Source of the DNA: Paraphaeosphaeria minitans
Taxonomy: Eukaryota; Ascomycota; Dothideomycetes; Pleosporales; Didymosphaeriaceae
Direction: 5' to 3'
DNA length: 42,102 nucleotides
Assembly: GCA_015832175.1 (NCBI GenBank)
Contig: WJXW01000029.1
Coordinates: forward strand, 1 to 42,102
Shown: positions 30,021 to 42,102 of the stretch, one piece after another
Numbering within the stretch: the stretch's first letter is position 1
Layout of the letters: each line of letters starts with the position of its first letter
Notes under the pieces: generated by a model
Told to the model about the DNA's origin: nothing
The model's database searches: none
Seen by the model: only the letters and a program-made list of their open reading frames with translations
Made by a program: the position numbers and the translations under genes

Positions 30021-30599
30021 TCCTAGGGAGCCTATAAAACCTTAATACACTATTACTATAAACTATAGTCCTCTTTCCTTAGTAGCCCTTTAAGATTACT
30101 CTTAAAGGTCTTCTAGAGGTTCCCTCTAGTCTCCTCCTAGTAGTGCTTTATTATTTTAGGGTTTTAGTCCTCTCGCTTAAGGGGGTTCTTATTCTAGCTC
30201 TAATTATAGATCGCCTAGTCCTAGATTACCTATACGCCTAGATTCTCCTACTAGGGAGAATACTCCTCTTTAGCCTCAGCTATTCTTTTAGTCCACTTAT
30301 TCCTAGTATTCTTATTCTAGTTCTCTTTTACCTTATTAGTAGTCTATTAATTAGGCTACCTAAAATCGTGCTAGATCTCTTCTTTAGTTTAAAGTAACTA
30401 GGGCCTCTAGCTCTATAGAGCCCTAAACCCTAAATACTTATTAGTCCTACTGCTACTATAGAGATAATGTTGCTATTAATAATAAGAAGGATAATAATTA
30501 GTGCCCTAATATATCTTTCCTCCCTCTCTTTTGCTAACTACTTATAGTTAGCTTTCCTAGTTCTGTATTAGGAAAGGATTAGGCTAGTTTAATATAATA
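30021..30599. other. Decayed AT-rich sequence downstream of the relic ORF
   Basis: Rich in CTAG and TTAG with many stop codons in all frames. It is probably internal to the same composite element as the 28389 repeat and the following pol relic. No separate gene can be supported. Confidence 0.4.
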
Positions 30600-33500
30600 T
30601 TAGACTCTAAAGTAGATACATTTTAGTCTATATTAAAATCTAATACTTCTACTCTCTTTAAAATAACTACCTTTAGTAAATTATCTCTTATCTATATAGG
30701 TAGTATAATAGCCTATTAGAGTTCCTTCTTCTGCTCTACCCCTCTAGTTCTTATAAGGCTATCTTTAACTTCTAAGCTAGAATTACTATACTCCTCCCTC
30801 TCTTTAACCTCTTAATAGCGTAGTAGTTTTAGCAGCTTTAGCAGTAGGGTCTAAGAGTTAATTAGTAGGTCCTTAGGTATAATCCTTATCTTTCCCCTTA
30901 GTACCTGTGCTTTATTATCTAAGATATACTAGTAGAAGCGCTTAAGCCAGTTACTATATATAGTATACTAGAATATAGCTCTATTAAGCTCTTCTAGTTA
31001 GTGATATAACTAGCTAGGGTAGTTAATAGAGATTTAGTAAGGGCCTAGCTAGTAATCCCTTATCTTTGCAGCTATTAACTTGTCTATAGCCCTAATTAAA
31101 TTCTAAACTAGCACTAGGTCTCCTTTATAAAAGTCTTATTAATAGGCTTTACTAAAATCCTATTACTCTACTCCCTTAAGGCGCATTCTTCTTAACCTAA
31201 ATAGCGCCTCTAAAAGTTTATCGCCTCTCTATTCTAACTGCTTAGCCCTTAGGGCAAGTAGATCTAATCAGTTCTCTACCTCTAACTATAGTAGAGTCTA
31301 CTAGCTTTTAATCGCCAGCTTAATAGGCAGTATAGGTTAAATACTAGTTATTATCTCTATAGGTGCTAACCCTGTGCTTTGTTAAATTAAAACCCTCTTA
31401 GCCTATACTACTATAGGTAAATTACATTTCTAATTATTTCCTAGCTTTGTAAGCGCTATAATAAGTAATTAGTAACCTTATTTAACTAGCCCTTAAGCCT
31501 TAGAGTTATAGAAGGAAGCTTAAATGCAGTGTATCCTATAGTGTTTAGCTAGTGCTTTAACTACTAATTTGTTTTTAGGCCCCCTATTTACGCTTAGTTA
31601 AGGAAACACCCCCTACCTATAGATAATGTCCTTATAAAGGAACTTTATAATACTTTCTAAATCTGCTCTAATAAGCGCTCTAGCTTTAGGCTATCCTAAG
31701 GCGTATTCCCTAGTAATAATAAGGAAGGATTTTTAATGCTTACTTATAGGCATATAGGTAATATTAATAGTCTATTATTTAAATAAGGTCCTAGGGTTAC
31801 TAATCTTGAGGCTTGTCTCTATCTAAGTACCTTATTTAGCAGTATAGATAGTATATTTCTTTAGCTTAGTTTAAATTGTCTTAAACTAGCTCTTCTACTA
31901 GAACTAAGACTAGGTTATAGCATTTATAGCCTAGATTTTTTTATAGTAGAGGTGCTAGTAAACCTCCTAAATAAGTGCCTTTTAAACATCTAGGTTATTA
32001 ATTACCCTTTAGATAGTAAGATTTAGGGTTAACTTCTTAAATAGTAGGTTCGCTTTCACAAAAAAGGTTTAGGCCTTCTTTGTCTATAAAAGGCGGCTTT
32101 TCTAGGGTATTAGCCTATTAGGTCTTTTTCTAAATAGTAAGAACCTCGCTATCTCTTCTAATTTTTCTAAAAAGTCTTTGCTAAGAATCTAGGCCTCTTA
32201 TAAAATAAACACTAAGCTATTATTATGCTTCTCTACTATATAGTCTATAAAGGGACCCAGGTCTTCTTCTAATTCTTCTGGCGCTGTCTATCCTTTAGGT
32301 TAGGGGTACCTTAATAATCTATTAGTAATAACATTTTATTTTCCTAGCCTATAGATAATTTCAAAGTTCTATAGCAGTATTATACCTAGCTATTAGTTTA
32401 TTACTAATCCAGAGAGGTCGGTAGAAGACTAGTTAAGCTATAAAATTAGAGTAGCCACATTTGTTTTAATAATAAATTAGGTCCTATACAGGTACAGCGT
32501 AAACTTCTTTAGTGCCTATACCACTACTTTATATTTAAGCTTAGTTAAGTGCTACCTTCATTCTGCTTTAGACTATAGTGTACTTTTAAACTACACTAGG
32601 TGGCGCTTTATATCCTCTCCTACTTGCTTAATATAGGCTCCTCCTCCTTATAAACTTACGTCTACACAGACGAAGATCTACCTTCCTAATTTATAATTAA
32701 GAGTTATTAGAACTAGTGTAGTAGTAATACTCTCCTTTAAAATATTTATTAATTAGCGCTTAAGATCTTCCTACTTTTATTCTTAGCTTTTCTTAGTAAG
32801 TATGTATAAAGGTTTTGCTTTAATAGAAAAGTAGAAGATCTATTAGTAATAGTAAGTATAAATTCTAATAAACTATTAGACTTCTCCTTAATTTGTGCAT
32901 TGTTTCTAGTATAGAATCTTAGCTACTTTCTTGTCTTGGGGCGATTAGCTATTAGGCGATACCTTATATTCTACAATTTCTATTTGGTTTACTCCCTAGA
33001 AGGATTTTATTCCTAATATAGTAGTATAGGCCCTCTCTAGGTTAGTAAGTACCCTATCTAGCTACATAATATATTAGAGCACAAATTAGCGTACCCTAGG
33101 AAGGGCTTTATTATCTCTATAGGTTGACTTTAGTCCTGCCAATGCAATATTATTAATAAAGGGTAAAGTATTAGGGAAATGCCTCTAAAGGATTATTAAC
33201 ATAGCTCTCTAGAAAACTCCTAGTAAATTTATTGCACTTTATAGTAGTGTGTAGTGCCTTACTAGGCCTATAGGTATTTAGAAAGCTATTATATCTCTTA
33301 AGGCTGTATAGAGCGGTATCTAGTTAAACCCTAAAAACAGATTAACTAGAGAGTAGATTGCTCTACCTCTAATCCTCTCTAAAAACTTATTAGCTAAGGG
33401 TAGGAGATTAGCATCTCTTTCTAAAACCTTATTATAGAACTAGGCGTTATTAATTAATTAGTACCCTTTGTCTTTCTTTAGTACTAGGAACTAGGGGTTT

Positions 33501-36000
33501 TAATATTAGCTGTTGCATATTTTAAGGACTTTTTGGTTAATCTAATCTAAAATTATCTAGTATACTATAGGCACTAGCTTTTTTAGGCAGTTAAAGCCTC
33601 TTACCTACTAGGCTTTGTGTGGGATAGTCTGAATCTGGTATAAAGGCATAATACCCTTACTAATAGTTATTATCTTACTAAATTCCTAGGCTAGAGCTGC
33701 CTTCTAATAGAATATTAGCTTATAGATAAGTAAAATTTCTATAGGTTTTAGCTAGTCTCTAACATTTATCTCCTTTAGTTGTTTAGGTGTTAATTAGTGC
33801 CCCCTTCTAAAATCTGCATATCTAGGTTTAAACATTCCTGAATATGTATCTAGTTAAGGTCCCTAAAAAGCTATTATAGCTTATTGTTGTTTAATAGCTC
33901 TTCTCTCTAATCTAATCTCTCTACCTCTAATAGGCGGTTTCCTCTTAGGTTATCTATAGGCTAAACTTTATTTACTACCTTCTTATACATAGTGTAGGTA
34001 ATCCTTAATTGCCTAGCTGCTATTACTTAACGTTCTTGCGCTTATTATTTAATTAATTCTACTTAACTAATTTCCTACTTATCTTCTCTATCTTCTACCT
34101 CTTTATCGCTAAGGTATACACTAATAGGGTAACCCTATAGTAAGTATACTTCCCCTATAAGTGTACCCTTTACACGTTTCCTAAATCTTTATTGCTTATC
34201 TTATAGTTAGAAAGTAGTAGAGTGTCTAACCTAAGGAAAGAGACTGTTCTTTTCCTATCTATAGAGGTAACCCTACATAGGCATTAGCCTATTAGGGTAA
34301 ACTCTATAGCTAACTAAGCAGCTATTATAAAGGGGGTGTCTAGGATAATAGGCCTCCTAACGTTTCTTATAATCTTAAAATAAGTAGGAATTATAATTAG
34401 CCTAACTTTAAGTAGTACACTATAGGTAGTTCCTATATACTTATCTAAATCTCTACTAGCTCCTACTATACCTAATTATTCTTTAGCAGGTAAGTAGTTC
34501 TAATCTTAGTCCTAGATTATAATATTAAGTGCCCTCGCGGTAGTATACCTTATAACATTTAGTTCTAATCCTAAGTTAAGCAGAACCTCGCAGTGGCTTC
34601 TAAGAATAGTAATAAAATAGGTAGGGAGTTTTGCTAGAATACTCTAAACTCCTATCTATTCTTCTAGCTTAGTATAACTTTAGAGGTTAACCTTATTAGT
34701 TTCTTCCTAATATCTATCCTACACCTCTCTAATACTATATTAGGTACTTTGTACAGCGTTTCCTTGTGCAATCTAGTATAGCCTAGGGCGCAACTTCTCT
34801 ATTATTACTTCTAATAGGATAGCAGGTTCTTAAAAGTGGTCCCAACTTTGTTTTTCTATTAAAACTTGTCTTTGTTATATCTCTATAAAGACATTCCCTA
34901 ATTTACTCCTATCTAATTAGTTATTAGGCTCCTTTTCCTTCCTAGAGAGTAGTTGCTAGGCCTTTAAATATAGTTTATCCTAAGAAAATATTAATCTAAC
35001 TATAATGCCTTTTACCTCTTAGGTTAGTGCTGCTATTAGGATAGAATTAGTATTTAGGGTGTTAATAAGTGCAACTAGCTCTTTATTTAATAGAGGAGTA
35101 GAGACCATTTAAGTACCCTTCTTTCTACTAGCAGCCTTAGCTTCTAGTATAGCTTAGACAATACTCTTCTCTATTATTTAAGTAGGTTTAGAAGCTCTTT
35201 AGTTTACTTCTATAACTACTACTTACAGCACTAATTTATTGTTATTAATTACTAGTAGAGGAGATCCTAGGCAGAATTCTCTAATTTATAGCTAGGGATT
35301 AATCCTAACCCTTCTTTCCTAAAGGTCTCTTCTTTAAGCTACTAACACTAGTTTACTTACTCTAGCCCCTATAACCCTTTTAATACTTAGTTAGTTCTAT
35401 TATTCTTGTTAGCTCTTTTCTACTACCCTACTCCTAGTAGTATTTACTTCCTTAGTTATATTAACTTCCTTAGATAGGTAGGAGACCTCTAATAGAGTAG
35501 CGTAGAAGGCTTTAGCCTTTTTATTACTTCTATCTCTAGCTCCTAGTCTCCCTGCTTACTATTTATTAACCCAAAATGCGATTAGCCTAATTCGTGTTTA
35601 AAATAGGCAGAGGCTTTCTTACCCTCTAGGCCTAGCACCTAGCTAAAATTCTTCTCTAAATCCTTATTAGTAACGTTAAAATACTATTTAATCTCCCTAA
35701 GTAGGTACTAGAGCTGTGCATCTCCCTAGGAGTGGGGTATAGGCCCCTAAATTTCTTTATCTAAAGGTGTTTTAGGCTATAGTAGAAGTCGAAAAACTAG
35801 CTATTAGTGTTAAAGATTTTATAGTACTAACCTTTTTTAATAAGGCTTTAGCGCTAGGGGCAGTCCTTTACAATGTGCCTAGTCTCTTTATAGGTTCTAT
35901 AAGCCTAGGCTTAATATTCCTAATCGCAAATCACCTAAGTACCTGCACTAGGGTTTATAATAGGGTTATAGGAGCTTTAAATAACCTATTATTGCGTTCT
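30600..36000 (-). mobile_element. RIP-decayed Ty3/gypsy-type gag-pol relic B
   Basis: On the minus strand from high to low coordinates: a gag zinc-knuckle remnant AYRTYKETRHIVKDCP near 35865-35915 (pattern CxxCxxxxHxxxxC with two Cys turned to Tyr); an RT stretch with FQIPIGLVRHYTLL-like and PFINNIALAG residues near 33100-33300 (active-site xxDD mutated to NN); and an RNase H end resembling FEIIYRLGK near 32330-32400. Every stretch is interrupted by TAG/TAA. Sequence differs from relics A and C, so it is a separate family. The element appears to share its boundaries with the 28389 head and the 37140 tail. Non-functional. Confidence 0.7.
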
Positions 36001-37139
36001 ATATAAAGGGTTAGCCCTATAAGCTTATTAAAAGCGTATTAGTTGTTAGCTAGCTTATTAAGAATAAGACTAGCAGTAGTAGGCATAGAAGCCTTCTATT
36101 ACTTTTATTCTTCTATAGTAAGGGTAAGTCCTCCTATCTTTATAATAACCTTTTAGACTTACGCATCTCCTTCTTCCTTATAATTTTTATCCTCCTATTC
36201 TTGTTTCCTCCTATACCTTAAAGAACTTCCTAGGTAGTAGGATAAGTAGAATTACTAACAAAGTAGCTTTAGAATAAGCTAGATTTATAGTAACCTATCT
36301 CTCCTCCTACTACACAGCCCTAATTACCTTATCCTAGTCTCTACACTAGCGAAGGAAATTGTATATTTCTTACACCTAATAGGTGTTTATATTACCTCCT
36401 TTTAGGCAACTCTCTATTAGTATTCTATATATAACTATAGTCTTATTGTCTTAGCTAAGACCTCTAAAAAAAGGAGTCCCTACTTCTATTTACACAATCT
36501 ATAATTAGGTAAAAGTAGCTTAAGTATAGCTATTAAACTTATAGAAGTAGTTATTTAGTGTAATAGGCTACTAGCTTACTTTATTAAGCTAGCTCTTAAG
36601 GTAGACTCTAGTTAATTTTTAGTATTCTAAGTCTATTAATAAGTACTTAGAGTAAAGTATCTTCTAAAAGTCTTCCTAGTTAACTAAAGCGCTTCTATAG
36701 ACTAGCAGCTTTATAATATCCCTTTAATAGGTGCCTAAGTAGAAGTAAGGTAGCTTTTATTTCTTAAGCTCCTTACTCTACCCTACTCTTTCTACTTAGA
36801 AGTTATAGTCCTTTAGAAAGGCAGTAATATTAATACTACTAAAGTTTAGTGCGTTGCTGTTGTTTAGGCTTAAAGTAAACTAAGCCACGTTTCTCTTTTA
36901 GGAGAAGCCTCCTATTCCTAGTCCTCTATTCTTAAACTATTTTCTTTTGTCTATGTCTTCTAAAAGGTAATTAGTAATACCCTAGCTTATCTGACTAGTG
37001 CTGCTCTTAGCAGGGGTAGTTAAATAAATAGGGTTATTATAAAACTTATATAAATCTATTTTGTCTTTTTTTTATTTTTTCTTCTGTTGTCTGCTTATTC
37101 TTATATTAGTTTTCTGTTAGCGATTTAGCTTTAGGTATA
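36001..37139. other. Decayed AT-rich sequence upstream of relic B gag
   Basis: Probably the N-terminal gag and leader of relic B on the minus strand, but no residue pattern is clear enough to name. No open frame, RNA gene or tandem repeat was recognised. Confidence 0.4.
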
Positions 37140-37302
37140 CGGATAACAATCTCGCTTAATAGAATCCTACTACTAATACCTTACTTCCCCTTTGTCCCTA
37201 ACTTAATTATTACTTAGACTAGAATTATTTAGGGTCTATTACATTCGCTCTTTCTAGGAGTCTAGTGGCCACTTAAAGGTCCTCCAGTCTGTTACTCTAT
37301 TA
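37140..37302 (+). repeat. Tail of the large 28389 repeat
   Basis: ATCTCGCTTAATAGAATCC and the next ~150 bp match 12448-12600. Immediately after it, sequence switches to an inverted copy of the leader/LTR at 27890-28087, so 37302/37303 looks like the right edge of an inserted block that began at 28389. Confidence 0.7.
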
Positions 37303-37660
37303 AATCCAAGAGGGTAGCTAGTCCTAAAGGGTTAAGGTTGGTTCTCGGGCAGGAGTACTTACAGAAGGTAGAAGGTCTTGTTGATACAATAGTATCTTAC
37401 AAAGTGTAATAAGTTAATAATTTGGTCTGCTAGAATCCAAACAATAGATTAAAAAATAGATTAAACATAAGTATAGAGAGCCTATCCTTACGTTCCTATA
37501 TACTTTAAGCAATTAGTGGACTAATCGCTCTAATTAAACTAATTAAGTACTAATTAGTTACTTAGTATATTAAGTGCTTAGTCTAATTAGTTGTCTTAGC
37601 ACTCTAATTACACTAATTAGGTTATGTAACCTTTGTGCCGCGCCACTTAAACAATAAATA
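37303..37660 (-). mobile_element. Inverted LTR-leader fragment matching 27890-28087
   Basis: Read on the minus strand, it runs from the LTR (ATATAGGAACGTAAGGATAG, then a TTAATAACTTATTACAC-like end) into the leader ACAAGACCTTCTACCTTCTG and on to GGACTAGCTACCC, as at 27890-28087. It is less mutated than the plus-strand copy: CCCGAGAACCAACC here versus CCTAAGAACTAACC there. The outer part (37510-37660) diverges. Confidence 0.75.
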
Positions 37661-37849
37661 TAGATACATATAAAGATCCTAGGAGGCCTAGCCTTTAGAT
37701 CTTAATATTATCTCTTTCTTTACTAGGATTTATCCTTAAATTATGTATCTGTGTCCTATGCCTAGTTATAACTAGAGCTTACCCTATGTTATAAGTAGCG
37801 TTAGCTTACTTATACTATGCCCTAATAACCCTCTAAGTCTAGCACTACT

Positions 37850-38400
37850 TATTACTATTACCTAACTAACTTTATTAACTCTTTTAGCAAAGTTATAGTT
37901 AAGAAGTGCTTAACGTGTATAAAATATAACTATGTTTATAAAATTTACGTTTAGTCTAGAAGATATAGGGAATGCGTTTATTAAGGTTAATATTGCAATA
38001 TACGCGTTTTAGAGTCTAAGTTTAAGTATTTATTAGTAGAGAAAGAGAAATTGCGTATATAGATAAAAGAGTTAAGAGAAACGTAGGAGGCTATGTTTAA
38101 GGCCTATAAGAAGGCGTTAGAGAAATTACAGGTTATATATGCGCGCGAAGATTAGTTACGTTAGTAAATAGACTTACTAAATAAGTGTGCTAAAGATGTG
38201 ATAGTAGTTAAAAAGAAGAATATTAAGGAGGCTAAATCTTATAAGGCTGTTAATCTAGTAGTTAATAAGACTTTAGGTCCCTTCTTATCCCCTGCGACAT
38301 AGAGCGCTTTTAAGGATTTCCTATTAGAGTTCTAGGATAATCTAGTGCCTTTACTATCTTAGGTACAAATGTTATTGTGCTGTGTAGGTTATTAGTAGAA
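37850..38400 (+). pseudogene. Relic ORF with Cys motif and coiled coil, retroelement-associated
   Basis: A plus-strand frame, interrupted mainly by TAG and TAA, reads VKKCLTCIKYNYVYKIYV, then a stretch with EKEKLRI*IKELRET*EAMF, then KAYKKALEKLQVIYARED and a Ser/Leu-rich end. It shows a CxxC-type start followed by a long charged heptad-like region, which suggests a zinc-binding plus coiled-coil protein. It sits just beyond the 3' end of the minus-strand pol relic that follows, in antisense orientation. Function unknown; the frame is broken. Confidence 0.5.
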
Positions 38401-38539
38401 TTCTCTAATCTTTTATTAATAGTTTCCTAGGTAGTTCTCTAGTTTCTAAGTGTTTTCGCTATATAAGTAACCTTTCCACTTAATAAGGTACGCGTTACTA
38501 TGCTAATTATATTCTAGAATTCTTTTAACCTTAAATTCA

Positions 38540-41500
38540 TTTCTTCTTCTTAGTTCTGTGGTAGAAGGGTTCCAACTAGTGTATTAGGTCTACTAGTTCT
38601 AGTAGTAATATATAAAATACTAGGTGTATCTTTGCATGTAACGGTAGTTCTAACTTATAGTTTATTAGTAATATTTGCTTAGAAATATAAAATAGTCTAA
38701 TTTTAATATAATCTAGTTTCTTGTGTTTCTTCTTCTAAGTTTAAAGGTTCTTCGTAAGTAGATATACTTTATCCCCCTTCTTTAGCTAAGGTGCTATTTT
38801 TTGTTTTTAGTTTTAATATAAAATTAATTGCTACTAAGCTTTCTTAAGATTCTCTTAGAGTTATTAGTGTATTTTCTTTATGTTTTCTGCTATATCTATG
38901 GCTTCTTTTACTTTAATTGTCGTACGAAATTGTTAATTAAAGAGATGTGGGTGTCTTTTATAGTTTACATAGAACAGTGTATGTCCTAATGCTACTAATA
39001 CTTTGTTATTATAGGCTAACTGTGCTATAGGTAATAATAAAATCTAGTTATTCTTTTAACTATTATAGTAGATACGTAGGTACGTTTCTATAGTTTAATT
39101 TGTACGTTCTGTCTGTCTGTCTATTTATAGGTGGTAAGCTGTTAATAGCTTTTCTTTTATTCTAAGTAGGGCTATAAGCGTTATCTAATAATTTAACGTA
39201 AAGAGCTTGTCTCTGTCGCTAATAATTATTTTTAGGATTCTGTGGTATCTAATTAGTCTGTCTAGAATAAGAAAGGTAAGTTCCTTTGCCGTTATTCTCT
39301 TAAGGCATGGAATGAGCTCAATATACTTAGTTAGTTGGCAGACTATTACTAGTATACTATTATATTTAATTCCTGTTGTTAGATCCTTAGAGTTTAGAAT
39401 TCCTGTAATAAAATCTATAGTAATGTCTTCCTATAGTGCTGTTAGTATTCTAATTACTTATATCTCTCTATATTTAAGATATATGCTGTGTTTGTTTCTC
39501 TGGCATTCTACACATTTATAGATATAAGTTGTTACAGCTTCCTTAATTCCTTTAAAGGTATAATTCTTTTAGATAAGTTCTATTGTCTTTATAATACCTA
39601 GGTGTCTGTACATAGGGTTATATGGTATGGTATTATTAGATAATCTTGGTCTGTAGATATTCTAGAACTTTTTGGTTAATTACTAAAAGTTAATTTAGTT
39701 CCGCTATTAGCTTTAGAGATCTATCTTTGGCTTTGCGAAGGATTGCGGAGAAGGTTTTTGCCTTTTCTCCTACTAGATTACTTTATTAACTAAGAGCGTC
39801 TGCTCTACTATTTTCTTTTCTAGCTACATAGATAATTTTAAACTTATACTACCCTATAGTTTACAACTATCTTTATTATTATGGCGTAAGTTCTTTTGTT
39901 GTTGTGAACCTTAGAAGGTTCTTATAATTTATGTAGATTTCTAGTGTTAAGTAACTAAGCGCGTAAATCCTCTAGTGCTTTAAGGCTTTAACAATAGCGT
40001 AGAGTTCTTTATTATATACGTTGTATTGTGTTTTAGCGTTATTAAATTTGCATAAGTAGTAGGTAATTAGGTACTATTTACTATTACGTTTTTATTTAGC
40101 GTAGGCGCTAAGCGTAAGATTGCTAGCGTCTGTTTTAAAGCGTAGTGGTTTATTACTTCTAAAATAAATAAGGATAGGTTCTATAATATATACTGTCTTA
40201 AGGAGTTAGAATAACATTCCACACTTATTTATCCATTTAAAGGGTACGTCCTTCTTTATAAGATTTATTAAAGGTATTGTAACCTTTACGTAATTTTGGA
40301 TAAATTATTAATTAAATCTATAGAATTCTAAGAATTCTTAGATGTTCTTGGCTATCTTTAGTATTAGCTAGTTCCTAATATATTTAACTTTACTTAGTGC
40401 TATCTTAATTCCTTCTGTAGTAATAATATGTCCTAGGAATTCAAGTTATTTAACGTTAAACTTATATTTCTTAAGTTTAATACAAAGGCATACTTTGTCT
40501 AGTGCTTTTAGTATTATTTGTACATGCTTAGTGTGGTCTAATTTGTTTTTAGAAAAGACGAGGATATCGTCTATATATGCGATAATAAATATGTCTAGAT
40601 GTTTACAGAGTACGTTGTTAATAAGTGCTATAAAAGCTGCTAGTGCATTTGTGAGTCTAAATAGCATAACTTTATACTTAAATAGTCTATAGCGTAATTA
40701 AAACGCTGTTTTCTATTCTTCACCTTTTTTAATTTGTATAAGGTAGTAACTGTCTCTTAGATCTATTATTATAAATATCTTGGCTTAAGATAGTTAATCT
40801 CGTAACTTTATAATATTTAGTAGTAAATATTAGTTCTTTATTATTATGTTATTAAGTTATTAGTAGTTACGCATAGTCTGTCTAATCTATTCTTTTTCTT
40901 AATAAATATAAAAGGGCTTACTGCTAGTAACTTTAATAGTTATATATATCCTTTCTTAAGGTTTATCTTAATAAAATTACGTTCTTTAAGGAGTTCTTCT
41001 CCTATTTTACTATATAGTAGTCTAAAGGGTAGCGTCTTCCCTTCTTCTAGGTCTATCGTAAGATTCTAGGGTTAATGTTTAGGTAGGTTTACTTTTCCTT
41101 CCTTTCTATAAATATGTGTATCTATTTCCTGTACTCTCTTAGTAAGGTAAGGGGTGTACTATTGTCCTCCTTCTTACGCTTCTTAATCTAGTAGTTCCTA
41201 CTAGTGTCTGCTAAGGTGTGCTTCTGTTTTTAACTATCTATTATAGTATTATGTTGTTAATAACTCCCTTATTTACTATTATTTTTAGTTAATGTGTAGG
41301 CTTTACTTGTAATATATAATTATAGTGTTTAAATAATATTTTCTTTGTACCCTAGTTAATTTATAGGTTGTCTATTATTAACTAAGGTAATCCTAAAACT
41401 AACTTATACTTAGATTCTAGTAAGACATCTAAAGTAAGTTCCTCTCTATGTTGTTAGACTATTATTGTGGTAGTAACCTCCTAGTATATCTAAGGTGTCT

Positions 41501-42102
41501 TAGGCATTAGGGATCTATTCGCAATATAGATAATATAGGATACTTCTTTCTCTAATATTATAAGTCCTGCTCGTCTTACTATCTAATAAGATATAAAGTT
41601 CTTTCCTACTCCTAAGTTTATAAGAGCTTAAGCCTATATTCCTTTAAGCTATACTAGTAGCTTAACTAATACTATGCTTACTATAGCATTTAATTTAATA
41701 AAGGTGTTTTCTTATCTAAGTTTAGGCCTAAAAAAGACATCTATTTATATAGGTTGTAGTTAAGTTCTAGTGTCTAGTATGCGTTTCTAAGCATCTGCTT
41801 CTATTATTATTCTTAAGTATATAGCTTATGTAGATTATTTTCTTCTTCTTCCTATAAGGATGTTCTTCTGTTTTTCCTCCTGCAGTCTTTACTGTTCCTA
41901 TGTACTAGTTAAATTAGTAGTTCTATTATTACTTCTTACATAGGGTAGTTTACAAAGCTGTCTAAATGTTTAGCTATATAGTAGTATTTATAGTCTTAGT
42001 TTAGACACGTATACTAGTACAGTTATATATAGTCTCTATTAATAAGTATATTATAGCATTTGTTACCCTTTAGCGTAAGGTAAGGAAAGTATTTTACTTA
42101 TT
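38540..42102 (-). mobile_element. Ty3/gypsy-type gag-pol relic C, running off the window
   Basis: On the minus strand from the right edge inward: a gag zinc-knuckle remnant YKYYYIAKHLDSF near 41950-41990 (Cys to Tyr); an RT lead-in TIDLEEGKTLPFR near 41040-41080; the RT core at 40446-40667; RNase H near 39800-40200; an integrase zinc-binding CVECQRNKH and core stretches IDFITGILNSKDLTTG and SILVIVCQLTKYIELIP at 39290-39540; and an integrase C-terminal KIHLVFYILLLE-like stretch near 38560-38830. This is the full Ty3/gypsy order. The 5' end lies outside the window. Stops throughout make it non-functional, though it is the least decayed of the three pol relics. Confidence 0.8.
40446..40667 (-). 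pseudogene. Reverse transcriptase fragment with intact YIDD
   Basis: An uninterrupted 73-codon stretch of relic C: MLFRLTNALAAFIALIN, then AYIDDILVFSKNK, then KALDKVCLCIKLKKYKF. The YIDD active site and the following helix match Ty3/gypsy reverse transcriptases. It is a surviving open patch within a broken pol frame, not a gene. Confidence 0.85.

Noticed and set aside
39207..39521. 104-codon plus-strand frame in the last retroelement
   Set aside because: It is antisense to the integrase core of relic C; the translation is hydrophobic low-complexity without motifs.
40495..40692. 65-codon plus-strand frame
   Set aside because: Antisense shadow of the reverse-transcriptase fragment at 40446-40667.

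Overview
The window is a chromosome end from a filamentous ascomycete fungus. It opens on about 118 bp of CCCTAA telomere repeat. The evidence for the organism is TTAGGG telomeres, 45-58 bp introns, a PTH11/SAT4-like seven-helix protein, and AT-rich repeats in which CpA looks depleted and relic reading frames are stopped mostly by TAG/TAA. That last pattern is the signature expected of repeat-induced point mutation (RIP). A Pezizomycotina, perhaps Dothideomycete, source is my best guess, but no species is identified.

Layout. 1-118 is telomere and 119-1394 is a subtelomeric AT-rich tract with degenerate short repeats. 1395-11404 is a direct tandem duplication of a 5.0 kb unit. Each unit carries one intact, intronless telomere-linked RecQ-type helicase gene (1484 and 1473 codons) transcribed toward the telomere. 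The copies look identical except for a 33-bp in-frame repeat and one base near the junction. 11405-13511 is an AT-rich mosaic of dispersed-repeat fragments, including inverted arms around a tandem repeat. 13512-21712 is a non-degraded gene island: an O-methyltransferase-like gene with one in-frame TGA (-), a four-exon seven-helix fungal rhodopsin/PTH11-type membrane protein (-), and two Baeyer-Villiger-type flavin monooxygenases (+). The second monooxygenase carries an apparent 1-base frameshift in a G run. 21912-22367 is a decayed aminoglycoside-phosphotransferase-like gene truncated by repeats. 22390-42102 is a retroelement graveyard: at least three Ty3/gypsy-type pol relics on the minus strand, an LTR/gag fragment on the plus strand, and two copies of an unrecognised plus-strand relic ORF.

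How the parts relate. The helicases are typical telomere-adjacent genes. In addition to OrsD-like zinc fingers and the RecQ core, I see an unexpected central segment with the Arg/Lys/Arg/Tyr layout of tyrosine recombinases. The methyltransferase and the two oxygenases could tailor a small molecule and the membrane protein could sense or transport one. No PKS, NRPS or terpene synthase is present, so a metabolic cluster is inference only. No rRNA, tRNA or CRISPR feature was found by eye. All domain and family calls come from reading motifs, without database searches.
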